From contig JAVTVX010000010.1 in the NCBI GenBank assembly GCA_033439265.1, forward strand, positions 10,951,001 through 11,015,000: a stretch of DNA of 64,000 bases, read 5' to 3'. Below are positions 48,101 through 59,280 of this stretch, piece after piece. The notes below the pieces were generated by a model that worked only from the letters and a program-made list of their open reading frames with translations, searched no databases and was not told the DNA's origin. Position numbers and translations under genes: made by a program. Numbering within the stretch: position 1 is the first letter of the stretch; every line of letters starts with the position of its first letter. The stretch comes from Dillenia suffruticosa. Taxonomy: Eukaryota > Streptophyta > Magnoliopsida > Dilleniales > Dilleniaceae.

Positions 48101-48784
48101 CACTTCGTTTACCTTTTTTTTTTTCCGACATGCATATGGCCAAGTATTCATATATAGTTGTGAATGTTGACAGGGGAGAGCGAAGTCCTTGAATTTGCCT
48201 TCCCATATCACAATTGATGCGGGGAGAACACAGATTGCACCAAGTGAGTAGCAAAATTATTTGCTTTAGTTGTTCAATGTCCAGAACAAATTGATTTTTG
48301 TGGTCTCAGTATTATTAAGGCCACCTGGGAATGTGTACAGTCTTGATGGAACTTAGCTTTTATAATTGGTGCTTTTACATTCCAATAGTTGGACAAAGGA
48401 ATATTAATGTGTGATGAAATGATGTCACATACTGAATCTTGGGTGAACGAAAAGAATATATAACATCTTCCTATTCTTTTGTGCAGATTCGAGGACTGTA
48501 ATGGCTATTCTTGGTAAGTTCCCGTGTTCGATCTATTATACTTCTTGTCATTTGCTTGTTCAAGTAAACTACATGAGCGTACTTCATGCTAAAAAGTTCT
48601 GCAATTTGGACTTTTTCTGCAATTTGGTGCTCCCAAGTGTATGAGTAAGCCATTTATTGCTAATCGTGGTCACCTACTAACATCTTCCAGTCTCCTATTT
48701 TTCGTAAGTGACTAATATTGCCAATGTTTTGTAGGACCTGCTGACTTGGTTGATGATGTTACCGGCGGATTGAAGCTTTTGTAA
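44876..48784 (+). CDS. PTH2: Peptidyl-tRNA hydrolase 2 (PTH2/Bit1 family), seven exons
   Basis: It hydrolyses the ester bond of peptidyl-tRNAs that fall off ribosomes, recycling tRNA. Exons 44876-45082, 45305-45363, 47262-47321, 47435-47504, 48174-48243, 48487-48513 and 48735-48784 join in phase to 180 residues. An N-terminal membrane anchor (about 4-24, [19 protein letters not shown]) is followed by a charged linker (to about 68) and the PTH2 fold (about 69-180). Signature stretches are [42 protein letters not shown] and [11 protein letters not shown], ending in GGLKLL. The anchor suggests the outer mitochondrial membrane or ER, as in animal Bit1. The start is the ATG at 44876; the frame is open a few codons upstream without an ATG. 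The first intron begins inside a CT repeat, and intron 2 carries an inserted repeat block. It is divergent from TOL1. Confidence 0.95.
45083..45111 (+). repeat. (CT)n microsatellite at the PTH2 exon 1 donor
   Basis: The intron starts GTCTCTCTCTCT, so the donor's +3 to +6 bases are part of the repeat. This is a weak donor by consensus, but the only one that joins ...DFKM to VLVVRND in phase. Confidence 0.85.
45844..46824 (+). mobile_element. Possible mobile insertion in PTH2 intron 2, rich in GGCCAACC-like motifs
   Basis: The 11-base repeat CTTGGGATTAT occurs at 45833-45843 and 46825-46835 and may be a target duplication. The insert starts near TTGTTGACGAATAAGG and ends near TTTTACAATCATTGACAA. 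Its middle (45958-46380) is GC-rich, with many copies of GG(C/T)CAACC and its complement. It has no coding frame of note. It might be a solo LTR or a Mutator-like non-autonomous element; the class is not settled. Confidence 0.45.
47943..47972 (+). repeat. (AAAAG)n microsatellite in PTH2 intron 4
   Basis: About six AAAAG units preceding exon 5. Confidence 0.9.
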
Positions 48785-49695
48785 TATCAGCTACAGTGAG
48801 CTGTTATCTTTAGGATTTTTCTTGTTTACTTAAAGCAAGAAACTTTGAGGTACAGCAGTGTCTGCTTTGGGAATCATTTTACATTCATCAAAGAAGAAGG
48901 AACAGAAGATGCCTTGCTAGGCAATGCCACACAATGTACGCTATAAAACAAGTTCCTCATTAGGAACAAAGCCTTTTTTGGCTCACTGTTTTGGTTTCTC
49001 AAAGGGAATGCTACTGCTAACTCAAAAACAGTCGGCCAGGGTGCCCTGATGAAGGCAGATGTAACCATGCTGTTTTTCATAATCATCATAATTGAAGTGT
49101 TTAAATCTAAACTTGTTCACTTCCTATTCTTTTGGCTTGATGGGTTCTTGTCGTTTGGTATTAATATGCTCATTTTGTGCGTACATCTTTTTGTCTTTCC
49201 GATTCATACCTCCCTAAAAAAGAAGGCACCCGAGTTGATTCGAAATGGCTGCAATTGGCATCAAGTATGTAGCAAATTTAGCAACGTTAAATGTCTGAGT
49301 GACATTAAAAGAAGACAATTCTTGATGTCCCTACATAAATTTGTCCCAATTATGTGGGAAATGACAAACAAGATCAAATTAGATCCGATCCTTCGTTACC
49401 TAAACATGGCTTTCTTTGGCTTGCTTGTTCCCCATAATTTCCACATGTCCAAGACTTGTTGGCAACCTCTCATCCGCTTTCATCAGAAGTGATTGACAAA
49501 TGAGTGACAACAAAAATAATCACATGGTTTATACAAACCAGTGAAAAAAACCAGGACCTCTACTCACCAAAACTTCTCTTCTCAGCTACCCCACTTATCT
49601 TCACTTGCCCACTGGCCATTGCACGAAGTTTGACCTCTCCCATTATCAAGGAAAAATATAGACAGCTAGCCCTTCGATAAACCAGAGCCCCCAAC
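48785..49695. other. PTH2 3' UTR and spacer
   Basis: No gene recognised. The right end should include the promoter and leader of the bark-storage-like gene. Confidence 0.5.
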
Positions 49696-51295
49696 ATGAT
49701 CAGTGGTAGCATGGAAAGGCGACCGCGGTCTCGGTGGTGGGGAACTGAATTTGAAGTGATGGTGGTGCCAGTGATGTTAATGGGTCTAGTGCAGCAGTCT
49801 CTGCAGCTGAGGTCTAGTCATCCTCTTCATGATGTGGTTGATAGAATTAACCAAAATGCTGGGAATTCCATTAGGCTTGTGATGGCTTATTCTACCGGGG
49901 AGGACGCTCTTCACCTCTCTGGTCTCTTCATTCCCAGTTCAGACATTTCCAATGTTGACTTGGCTGGTATCTCTCTCTCTTTCTCTGTTGCTTTTGTGGA
50001 AGTGTTGTTGGTGCCTCCTTGGGAAAATAGGCTAGTAGGTGGAGAACAAACACCACCTTTTTTCTTACATACGCTGCATCTAGGAGAGGCCTAAAGTGTG
50101 CTATTATCTGTAAATCTATGGACTAACATGAAATGCAATTAATCATCAATACAGGAAGGAGATTTAACATTGGGACCATAAAGGGTGTGGATGTGATCTA
50201 TGTAATGACTGGAGAACAAACAGTGTAAGCCTTACTTTCTTTTCTTAATCATCAACATTTGTTCTTATTCATGTGGTCAATTCCTTTTGCAAAAAGTTTA
50301 ATGGAGTTTAATGCGTGAAATGTGCTTAGGTAAATGCAGGCATTACAGTACAAATGCTGATCAATATCTGTGACATATGGGGCATTGTTCACTATGGGAC
50401 TGTGGGTGCCACCAGTGATTCCTTGTTGATTGGGGATGTTACGGGTGCCTGAATACTTATATACGGCCTCCTGGAAATGGTTGGTAAAGTAGATACATGG
50501 CACACAACTGAATACCAAAAATTCAATGAATTTTCAGTATTTGTGTTTTGTCATGAACATGCGTGGTATATGAATTTAAGTCAAAGACACAAGGCTTACT
50601 AGAACTAAACATTGGAGCATACAATTATCCTACTAAGGGTGAGAACCTCTTAGCAAGCATAGAATTCACACCTGTTGAACTCTATTCCAATGGACAACAA
50701 ATGGAAGAGATCTTATGGCTCCCAACAAACCCCAGTTGGTTTGGCATAGCCTCTCAAGTCCAAGCATGTATGACTATGAACTCTTTTTTTTATTATTTAT
50801 TTATTTTTAATATAAAGTTAGGGGTAAGTAATACATGAATCTGTGACAAGGTCTGCAGCTGCAACAATGCCTAAATGAGACATACTGCCTGCCCAACACA
50901 CCCAAAGTTATTCACGGGGTGAGAGACTCAACAGCTGACATTTATCTTGACAACGAAGCAAATAGGGATTTTCTTTTCCATGAGTTTAACATCTCCACTC
51001 ATGATGAAGAGAGTGCAGCCATAGTAATGGTTAGTATCTAGATTCCAAAATGAAATTAACCATGGCCTTCGGATCTTTTTCTCTTTCTTATAGTGGTGAC
51101 TTTATGGAGGCATGTATATCAAATGGAATCCCCTGTATAGTATTTCGTGGTATATCTGATTTGGCCGGAGGAGGGAAGAAGCTCTCAGTACCAAGCCTAA
51201 GTTCTTTGGCAGCTGTTAATGCTGTCACCATTGCAATCAAGTTTATTGAGTTGATTGGCAATGAAAACTCTACTTACTCAAGACAAGATCGATGA
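49696..51295 (+). pseudogene. Bark storage protein / nucleosidase-like (PNP_UDP family) gene with one-base frameshift
   Basis: The family relates to 5'-methylthioadenosine/SAH nucleosidases and includes vegetative (bark) storage proteins. Proposed exons are 49696-49966, 50155-50222, 50330-50483, about 50581-50757, 50859-51029 and 51110-51295. Family landmarks are HPLHDVVDRIN, RRFNIGTIKGVDVIYVMTGEQ, GIVHYGTVGA, NYPTKGENLLASIEF, YCLPNTPKVIHG, DEESAAIVM and SNGIPCIVFRGISDLAGG. A signal-peptide-like hydrophobic stretch lies near residues 20-35. In exon 3 the frame breaks at the GGG of 50443-50445: the following sequence matches the family only one base out of register and the literal frame stops at once. 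It may be a young pseudogene, an allele, or a sequence error in a G run. The exon 4 acceptor is also uncertain. The rest is well preserved. Confidence 0.65.
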
Positions 51296-51957
51296 CGCAC
51301 TCACAACAACCCCAGATTGGACTTCCTTCAGATGAGTGCATATTAGGAGCATTCGATCATTTTGTTCGCAAATCATTTTTACCACAAGAATCTCATCCCC
51401 TTTGCTCTCTTGAGGGACTCCTTTCTTTGTTTGTTTGTTTTATTAATTTTTAAACCTTAGAAAATTTTCACGGAATTGATGGTCAAGCAAGACTAAAGAC
51501 AAGACTAGTGGCAGGGAATCTCAATTTGGCCTCCTATTGAGATGTGCTACATTAACTTATATTGAAAGCATTCAAGAAGAAGATAAGAAGATTGTCAAAA
51601 TGATCCTGACAGATGAGGAGACAAAAGCTCCTCTTTCCTTTTTTTTTTTAAGGTTTTCAGCAAGAGTTCTTTACCATTCAAGTGTCTAACCAACAAAAGC
51701 CCTTATAGGTTAGTATTATGATCATAAAGGTTCTTTCAGTTTTGCCAACTATTGAATAATCTACGGGGAGGTTCTTCACATTTTGCCAACCAGCGAAGAA
51801 TCTACCGAAGCTAAAACACTGCCAACAGAATACATGCCACAGTATCTTTTCTACAGAAAAATGATACAGATTACTTGTCGTCAAATATAAGAGTTTACAC
51901 AATTTTGTTATTGTCAAGGCTATTACAAAACAAAGAAAAGAAGAATGTTCCTAGTAT

Positions 51958-51989
<32 letters not shown>

Positions 51990-52152
51990 GCAAGGTCAGC
52001 TCTTGATAATCCAAGCACAGGCCCAGAAGATCTTGCATAGGTCTTCTGTAGTCTTTTTCTCGATCATGCTTTCCTCCTTCTAACCTTGCAACATGATGCT
52101 ACTCCTTAGTTAGACGTTCCATGCCAATGTTGGTACGCCTTTTTGTTTTTGG

Positions 52153-52184
<32 letters not shown>

Positions 52185-52303
52185 CTTGACAGTCTATCCA
52201 TGTCTCAAGGGCATCGGATTTCTAGGACGACAGAGCACTTTTTCAGGCACATGATCCTTCAGGCAGCCTGTTCTGTGGCTCTCCACCCTGTAAAAGTACG
52301 ACT
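51296..52303. other. Spacer with GA and T tracts
   Basis: Holds the 3' UTR of the preceding gene, a (GA)n tract at 51957-51984 and a T run of about 27 at 52152-52180. No gene recognised. Confidence 0.5.
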
Positions 52304-52321
52304 GATAAATCAAACAAGGCA

Positions 52322-52497
52322 CCAATACTTGTTGGTATAGGTGGGTGGGCACCTTCGTCCCTTAACTAGGTCGACAGTTCGATTTTTCTGGCCATAGAAA
52401 AAAATAATGTTGGGAGATCTATCCCGGTCGGGTAGTCAGGATAAAGTTCCGGATACTCGATGGTGGCCGAGCCAAGGTAAAAAAAAAAAAAAAAAAA
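52322..52497 (+). repeat. tRNA-derived SINE with perfect 18-bp target-site duplication
   Basis: GATAAATCAAACAAGGCA is repeated exactly at 52304-52321 and 52498-52515. The 176-base insert has an A-box-like TTGGTATAGGTGG, a B-box-like GTCGACAGTTCGATTT, a body ending TTCCGGATACTCGATGG, and a tail of about 19 A. It is the clearest retroposon in the window. Confidence 0.9.
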
Positions 52498-52679
52498 GAT
52501 AAATCAAACAAGGCAGAAATGCTATACACAAACTGAAAGACAAGTGATCAAAATCTGTTTCCTATCAATAATCTTATTGATAATTTGGCTGTTCAAAGTT
52601 CTAGAATTTGTTGTCCTACTTTAGTCCATGCACACTTACTACTTTGATTTGCAGTATTGATGTTGAGAACTCAACTACC

Positions 52680-53165
52680 TATTAAAATAAATTCAAATAA
52701 TATTGATTGATTTAGTCAATTATTATGATTGATTTAATCAATCATTATAATTGACCTAATCAATTATCAACTATTCAATCATAATAATTGATTTAATCAA
52801 TTATTATGATTGAACTAATCATTACAATTAATTTGGTCAATGATATATATTTGGTTGGCTTAATCAATTATTCAGATTGATTTACTCAATTATTATATAT
52901 TTAGTTGATTTATTTAATAATTGATTTATTCAATCACTATAAATTTAGAATATTAACTTTATTTTCCTCTTTACCAATTTTATTATGATTCTTTTCTTTT
53001 TTCTTTAATGGTTAGTTTCTTATATAAATAGGACTCATTTCCACACTTTATAATTAAACAAGTAGAGACAATCTTCTCTCTTGTACTTAGTTTTCTCTCT
53101 TCTCTTATAATATTCTTTAGTAATCTATATTATTTTCTTCATTCTTCTCTTATAATTTTTCAACA
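52680..53165 (+). repeat. 5' LTR of Ty1/copia element, 486 bp
   Basis: Begins TATTAAAATAAATTC and ends TTTTTCAACA directly before the primer binding site. It contains many TGATT(T/-)AATCAAT-like words and a TATAAATA promoter box at about 53021-53028. Same length as the 3' LTR, with eight single-base differences. Confidence 0.95.
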
Positions 53166-54298
53166 TGGTATCAGAGCAAATTTCGAATCCTTCCTCTTTG
53201 AAGTCAGGAGATCATTCTTTTCAAATGAATTCTTTTTCACAATCATTTTCTTCCATTCTTCTTACCTCTTCAAATTATTTTCAATGGGCTGCTCATATTA
53301 AAAGATCTTTAAACTCAAGAAATCTCTTGGGTTATATTATAAAGAACCCTCTTGATGAGTCAGATCCAATATTTGAAGAATGGAAAATGAGGGATGACCA
53401 AGTGTTCATCCTACTCACAAGTTCTATGGATCAAATTCATAGAACTATGGTCATTTGCTCTCCAAACTCTAAAGCTCTTTGGGATCAAATGTACAATCTT
53501 TATGGGCAAGAGTCGAATTTAGGAAGAGTGTTCGAGGTAAAGAGGCGAATTGCCAATATCAAGAAAGATGAGAAGACGCTCTCTCAACTATTTGGCGAAT
53601 ATGAAGATCTTTGGAATGAATTCAAAATTTTGAGGCCGTTCACAACCGACCTCAAAATTTTACAAACAAGAGAGGATGAAGACAAGTCCTTTGGACTCCT
53701 CATTTCTCTTGGAGAGCAATTCGCACATGTTCGTCAAGAAATCATTCGAATGAAGGATTTTCCTTCCTACCAAGAAGTGACATCCATGATCCAACGAGCA
53801 GAAGCAAGTATGACCCTTGAGAATGCTTGCCAATCCAAAATAGAAGGGTATGGTTTCAATTCAATTACAGAAGGGCAAGTGGCCAACAAGGTGCAACACA
53901 TGGCCAAAAAGATATGTGCTTACTGCAAAAAGCCTAACCATTCACAAGAAAAATGTTGATTTCTTCATCCTCACCTGAAACCTGAGCACTTGAAAAGAAA
54001 GGGACAAGTCTTCTCAAACATGGCCCAAAATGCAGCACTTGAGTCAACAATTGAAAATATCGTTTCAAAAGTGCTACTCAAGCAAGTAACGATTAATCCA
54101 GATATTTGCTTAAACTCAACTTTAAATTTTCAAGATTGGTTAGTAGATTCTGGTTGTGATTATCATATGGTTAGGGATAAAAAGAAATTTAAAAAACTAA
54201 AATTTCTTCCACATCATAAGACAGTCAAGGTCGCTAATGGAAATAATTTGAATGTAAAAGAATTCGGAAAAGTTAATATTTTTGGAAAAAAACTCTAA
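53165..54298 (+). pseudogene. copia gag and protease part, interrupted
   Basis: Residues 1-264 form a UBN2-type gag (SPNSKALWDQMYNLYGQES) ending in a CX2CX4HX4C zinc knuckle (CAYCKKPNHSQEKC). A TGA at 53957-53959 follows directly, and the frame stays open beyond it to the protease motif WLVDSG at about 54136-54153. The frame is then lost at the A run at 54290-54296. The first ATG (53165) overlaps the last LTR base and the primer binding site. Confidence 0.9.
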
Positions 54299-55595
54299 TA
54301 CTTTATATGTTCCCGAATTTTCATCTAATCTTATGTCTATTAGTCAAATTACTAAAGATCAACATTGTAAAGTTATATTTGATCATGATACTGTTATTTT
54401 TCAGGATCTCAAAACAAACCAAGTGATTGGTAGGGGATTCAGAAGAAACAACCTATATTTTTTGAATCAAGATAATCATGTACACACGGCATATCAAGAA
54501 GAAAATTACATTTTGTGGCATGCTAAATTAAGACATCCTAATAAACAAGTTTTGAAATACCTATTTCCAATAAAAAATTGTGAAGATAGATATTGTGAAG
54601 CTTGTATTTTTGGAAAAGAAACTCGAACGCATTATCCGATTTCGGAAACAATTTATAAAAATGCTTTTAATCTTGTACATTCTGATATTTGGACATCTCC
54701 TGTAGTATCTAGACGAGGTTTTAAATATTTCATATCTTTTATTGATCACAAAACTAGATACACATGGGTATATATGCTCACTTCAAAAGCACAAGCATTC
54801 GAAGCATTTAAAAATTTTTACAATTATATCACTAAACAATATAATGCAAATATAAAAATATTGAGGACCGATAATGGGGGGGAATATATGAATCATGCAT
54901 TCACAACTTTTCTAGAAGAAAATGGAATAATCCACCAAATCTCATGTCCATATACCCCCCAACAAAATGGAATAGCCGAAAGGAAAAATCGACATTTACT
55001 TGAGATAGCAAGAACAATCATGTTCTATGCTAACATGCCTAAAATTTTTTGGAGCGATACAATTAGTACTGCCGCTCACCTAATTAATTGCTTACCCACT
55101 AGGATACTCCAAGAAAAATCTCCCTTAGAAGTCCTCACTAAAACTAAACCAAATATTACTCACTTAAAAGTGTTTGGATGCAAATGTTATGTACATATAC
55201 CAGAACAATTTAGAAATAAATTGGATAAAAAGGGGAGACGGTGTGTTTTCATAGGATATGGGTCATTTCAAAAGGGTTATATATGTTATGATCCTACGAC
55301 TAACAAAATATACACATCAAAAGATGTGATATTTGTAGAAAATGAGTTCTATTTTACAGATATAAGCAAAACAAGAATACCACAAAAAGAAGATCTACAA
55401 GTTTTCTTGTTAACTCCAAAAGAAATTAGCAATCTCTCTTGCCAATCTAATGAAGAGGAAAATCCAGAACAAGAGCAAGAGAGAGGATCACCAGAAAATT
55501 CTGAGCAAAAGGAAGATAGAAGCTCCTTCCAAATTGAAGAAAGTAGGGAGCAAGGGGGAGACAAAACCCAAAAGACTTACTTCATTCAGAAGTAA
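54282..55595 (+). pseudogene. copia integrase part, separate frame
   Basis: Open for 437 codons with no natural start. It has the HHCC zinc-binding region (WHAKLRHPN to CEACIFGK), the DDE catalytic set (HSDIW, RTDNGGEY, and the E in PQQNGIAERKNR) and the copia GKR-like segment VFGCKCYVHIPEQ. The C-terminal part is rich in Glu and Gln (NEEENPEQEQERGS). It ends at 55595, where the frame changes again before the reverse transcriptase. Confidence 0.9.
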
Positions 55596-57355
55596 ATGAA
55601 GAGTCCAATAATTCGCCATCATCTCCACCACCACTCAGAAGATCAACAAGACTAAGATTTCCTCCATCAAGATGGGAACACTACATATCTAAGGTCACAT
55701 CTTATCCTATTGCTGACTATTATACTACTACTAATATTTCCTCAAGTCACCAAGCATTCTTGAGTGGCATTGATCAAATACAGGAGCCTAGAAATTTCAA
55801 TGAGGCCAATGATCACCCAGAATGGAGGAAAGCAATGAAAGAAGAGCTAGATGCTCTTACAAAGAACAAAACTTGGGAAATAACGACTCTCCCAAGAGAA
55901 AAGAAAGCAGTCGGATGCAAATGGGTTTATAAGATTAAATATAAAAGTGACGGTTCAATTGACCGTTATAAGGCTAGACTTGTAGCTAAAGGGTTTACCC
56001 AGACTTACGGAGTGGATTATACGGAGACCTTTGCACCTGTAGCAAAAATGAACACTATAAGGGTTCTCTTGTCTCTTGCCACCAATAGGAGTTGGCCAAT
56101 GTATCAGATGGACGTAAAAAATGCTTTCTTACAAGGGGAGTTAGAAGAGGAGGTCTACATGCATCTACCTCAAGGGCTTAATCAAAGTCATGAAGGACAA
56201 GTGTGCAGACTGAAGAAAGCTATCTACGGTCTCAAACAATCTCCTCGGGCCTGGTATGCAAAACTAAGCTCTGCGCTTCTCAGTTACAACTTTAAAAAAT
56301 GCAATAGTGATTCCTCCTTATTTACTAAATTTGATAATGAAAGAATCACTATTGTGCTCATATACGTTGATGATATCATTGTTACCGGAAGTGATATCAG
56401 TCAAATTGATCAAATTAGAAATTTTCTTAAATCTAGTTTTGAAGTTAAAGATTTAGGGCTACTAAAGTACTTTTTAGGAATAGAACTTGTCTACTCTCAT
56501 AAGGGGCTTGTCCTATCCCAAAGAAAGTATATTTTTGACCTTTTGCAGGAGACAGGTAAATTGGGAGCAAAACCAGCGATTAGCCCTATCTCAACCTCTG
56601 ATGAAGAAAAAGATGCCGATCAACCTTTCACAGATATACAAAGGTACCAGAGACTTGTTGGGAAGCTCATTTACCTAACTATCACCAGACCCGACATTGC
56701 ATATGCTGTGAGTCAAATCAGTCGGAACATGCATGCTCCTAAAGTATGTCATTGGAAGGCAGTTGAAAGGATTCTTAGGTATCTTAAAGGGTCTCCCGGG
56801 AGAGGTATCTGCATGAAGAATAATCAAAGTTCAGAAATTGTGGGCTATTGTGATGCGGATTGGGCCGGAGATTCAATGTATAGAAGATCCACCACAGGTT
56901 ATTGCATATTTGTTGGTGGGAATATCGTATCTTGGAAAAGTAAGAAACAATCTGTAGTTTCAAGATCAAATGCAGAATCTGAGTACCGAGCCATGGCAGC
57001 AGCAACCAGCGAGATCATTTGGCTAAAAGCTCTAGTTGAAGAATTGGGATTTCTAGTCACTTCCCCTATCAAACTCTTTTGCGACAATCAATCTGCTATT
57101 CATATTGCGTCTAATCCTGTCTTTCATGAGAGAACAAAACATATTGAAGTCGATTGTCATTTCGTTCGTCAAAAGGTTGAAGATAAGACCATAGTCACTC
57201 CTCACGTGAAGAGCAATGAACAGCTTGCTGATATTTTTACTAAAGGAACTACGGCAAGTCACATGCAAAATATTCTTAGCAAGTTAGGCTCCATAGATAT
57301 CTATTCGCCAAACTTGAGGGGGAGTATTAAAATAAATTCAAATAATATTGATTGA
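55590..57355 (+). pseudogene. copia reverse transcriptase and RNase H part
   Basis: Readable from about 55600; the long uninterrupted part is 55760-57355. Motifs are KWVYKIKYKSDGSIDRYKAR, TFAPVAKMNTIR, QMDVKNAFLQGEL and the catalytic YVDDIIVTG. The RNase H part has YCDADWAGD, SRSNAESEYRAMA and the C-terminal ADIFTKG. Its stop lies 30 bases inside the 3' LTR. All catalytic Asp residues are visible; the defect is upstream frame loss. Confidence 0.92.
57313..57324 (+). other. Polypurine tract of copia element
   Basis: CTTGAGGGGGAG immediately before the 3' LTR, the expected plus-strand primer site. It also encodes part of the RNase H C-terminus. Confidence 0.85.
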
Positions 57356-57810
57356 TTTAGTCAATTATTATGATTGATTTAATCAATCATTATAATTGAC
57401 CTAATCAATTATCAACTATTCAACCATAATAATTGATTTAATCAATTATTATGATTGAACTAATCATTACAATTAATTTGGTCAATGATATATATTTGGT
57501 TGGCTTAATCAATTATTCAGATTGATTTACTCAATCATTATATATTTAGTTGATTTATTTAATGATTGATTTATTCAATCACTATAAATTTAGAATATTA
57601 ACTTTATTTTCCTCTTTACCAATTTTATTGTGATTCTTTTCCTTTTTCTTTAATGGTTAGTTTCTTGTATAAATAGGACTCATTTCCACACTTTATAATT
57701 AAGCAAGTAGAGACAATCTTCTCTCTTGTACTTAGTTTTCTCTCTTCTCTTGTAATATTCTTTAGTAATCTATATTATTTTCTTCATTCTTCTCTTATAA
57801 TTTTTCAACA
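57325..57810 (+). repeat. 3' LTR of Ty1/copia element, 486 bp
   Basis: Aligns without gaps to the 5' LTR. At every one of the eight differences this copy has G or C where the 5' LTR has A or T. Confidence 0.95.
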
Positions 57811-57979
57811 CTATCTAATCAATTGGCGTAAAGATGATAGTCAAGTCTTAATCATAATAATAAATTAGAGCAAAAAAAAAGACTTCAAACTAAATCTTTC
57901 ATATTTATTATTCATTCCATCCTTTTAGATTTCAAAATTATAGAAAGGATAGTAACTTTTTCAAAACCAAGATTAGCCT

Positions 57980-58165
57980 CTAAGAGAGGTCATGCCCTCT
58001 CAAGTCTCTCTTTAAAGGACGAAGGATCTCATAAGGAGGTGAGTGGAGAGGATGAATCCTTGGGGAGACTTGATGACCCAACTTTGCAAGAGCATCGGCA
58101 CATGAGTTCCCTTCTCTAGGGAGATATAAACTTCTCAAATTGAAAGCTTTTGAATTAATACCCTA
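57980..58165 (-). pseudogene. RNase H fragment of a LINE-like element
   Basis: The minus strand reads LRSLYLPREGNSCADALAKL and continues to a stop at 57980-57982. The REGN...ADxLAxxG motif is the C-terminal hallmark of plant RNase H-like (RVT_3) domains, common in LINE retrotransposons and their relics. No start, no upstream reverse transcriptase and no 3' tail were found. Confidence 0.6.
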
Positions 58166-59280
58166 CAACCATTCGGTAAGTGGGAGTTGTCGTTAGAAAT
58201 TGGCAAAGCAACTCTTTCATTTACAATCATAAAATAAACCGATCCCTTCAGGGACATCAGATAAAATTTAAACGATACAGAGAAGATCAGCATGATTCCT
58301 ACACAAGGATAACATGCACAAATCATCAAATAAATTAAAATTATTATTAAAATTCAAACTCGCTCATTTTTAAAAGTTATTAAGCACACTAAATATCAAA
58401 TTATATCTATTTATATACTTAGACATATTATAGATAAATTAAATAAACCGATTTACATTTTCAAAGAAAATAAAATTTGATGATATTTTACCAAATTGAT
58501 TAAAGATTGAGTGAGTTGAATAATATTCAATGTGCCCTAATGTAATTAATATATTCAAATTTTGCATCATATTTTGTTTTAAAGTACTAATAAAACCATG
58601 ATGCGGTGCACATGTCATCCAAAGGAACACACTTCTATTTTAATCACCGCAACATGATTGGCTGGCCATTTTGTTTATTTAATAATAAATCTCAGGCTCA
58701 AAGCACAATCCTTTACTTGATCTCAATAATTGTCTTTTGGAGCCTTTGCAAATTCAAAAATTTAGCCGTACCAATTTAAATTTTTCTTGTTTTGTAAAAG
58801 AAGAAAAAAAAAAATCCCCATTAGATTGTTTATGGTCTCGGTGAAGATCACTTTTCTTTGTAACAACTTTTTTTTATCGTTTGGGAGAAAGATTATCGTA
58901 AAATTTATTTATTAAAATTATTTTTTTATAAATTATCAATATTTAAAAATTATATTAAATTTGAAGTTCAAATTGAATTAAATTTTTAAAAAATAATTTT
59001 TTTTTTCATACATAAAATTTGAATTTAAAATTTTATTTAATGGGTATAAGTGTCATCATCGGATGAACGAGAGGATAATTTAATTAAAATTATCTATTAA
59101 GTGTGAAGGGTGAAAATGTGATTAATGAATTTATTTTAATACTATGTTATATTTTTGTTAAAAAGAGGCTTTTTTTAATTATCTGAGTTTTTAAGGAGGG
59201 AAATAATCTCTTAAGGGCCATTGCTTCCAATTTTTAATTCAGAAAAAGGACCGTTGAGGACCCTCTTTTTTCCCAAAGAA
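58166..59280. other. AT-rich spacer
   Basis: No gene recognised between the RNase H fragment and the CML leader. Confidence 0.5.

Larger units (their letters stand above)
52680..57810 (+). mobile_element. Ty1/copia LTR retrotransposon, 5131 bp, young but coding-defective
   Basis: Two 486-bp LTRs, a TGGTATCAGAGC primer binding site (53166-53177), gag, protease, integrase, reverse transcriptase and RNase H in copia order, and a purine tract CTTGAGGGGGAG (57313-57324). Flanks CTACC (52675-52679) and CTATC (57811-57815) are a likely 5-bp target duplication with one change. The internal frame is broken by a stop after the gag zinc knuckle and by two frame changes, so this copy cannot make a full polyprotein. 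LTR divergence is 8/486 (1.6%). Confidence 0.95.

Noticed and set aside
47831..48254. Frames of 69-126 codons around PTH2 exon 5
   Set aside because: Generated by the AAAAG repeat and by reverse frames over the real exon.
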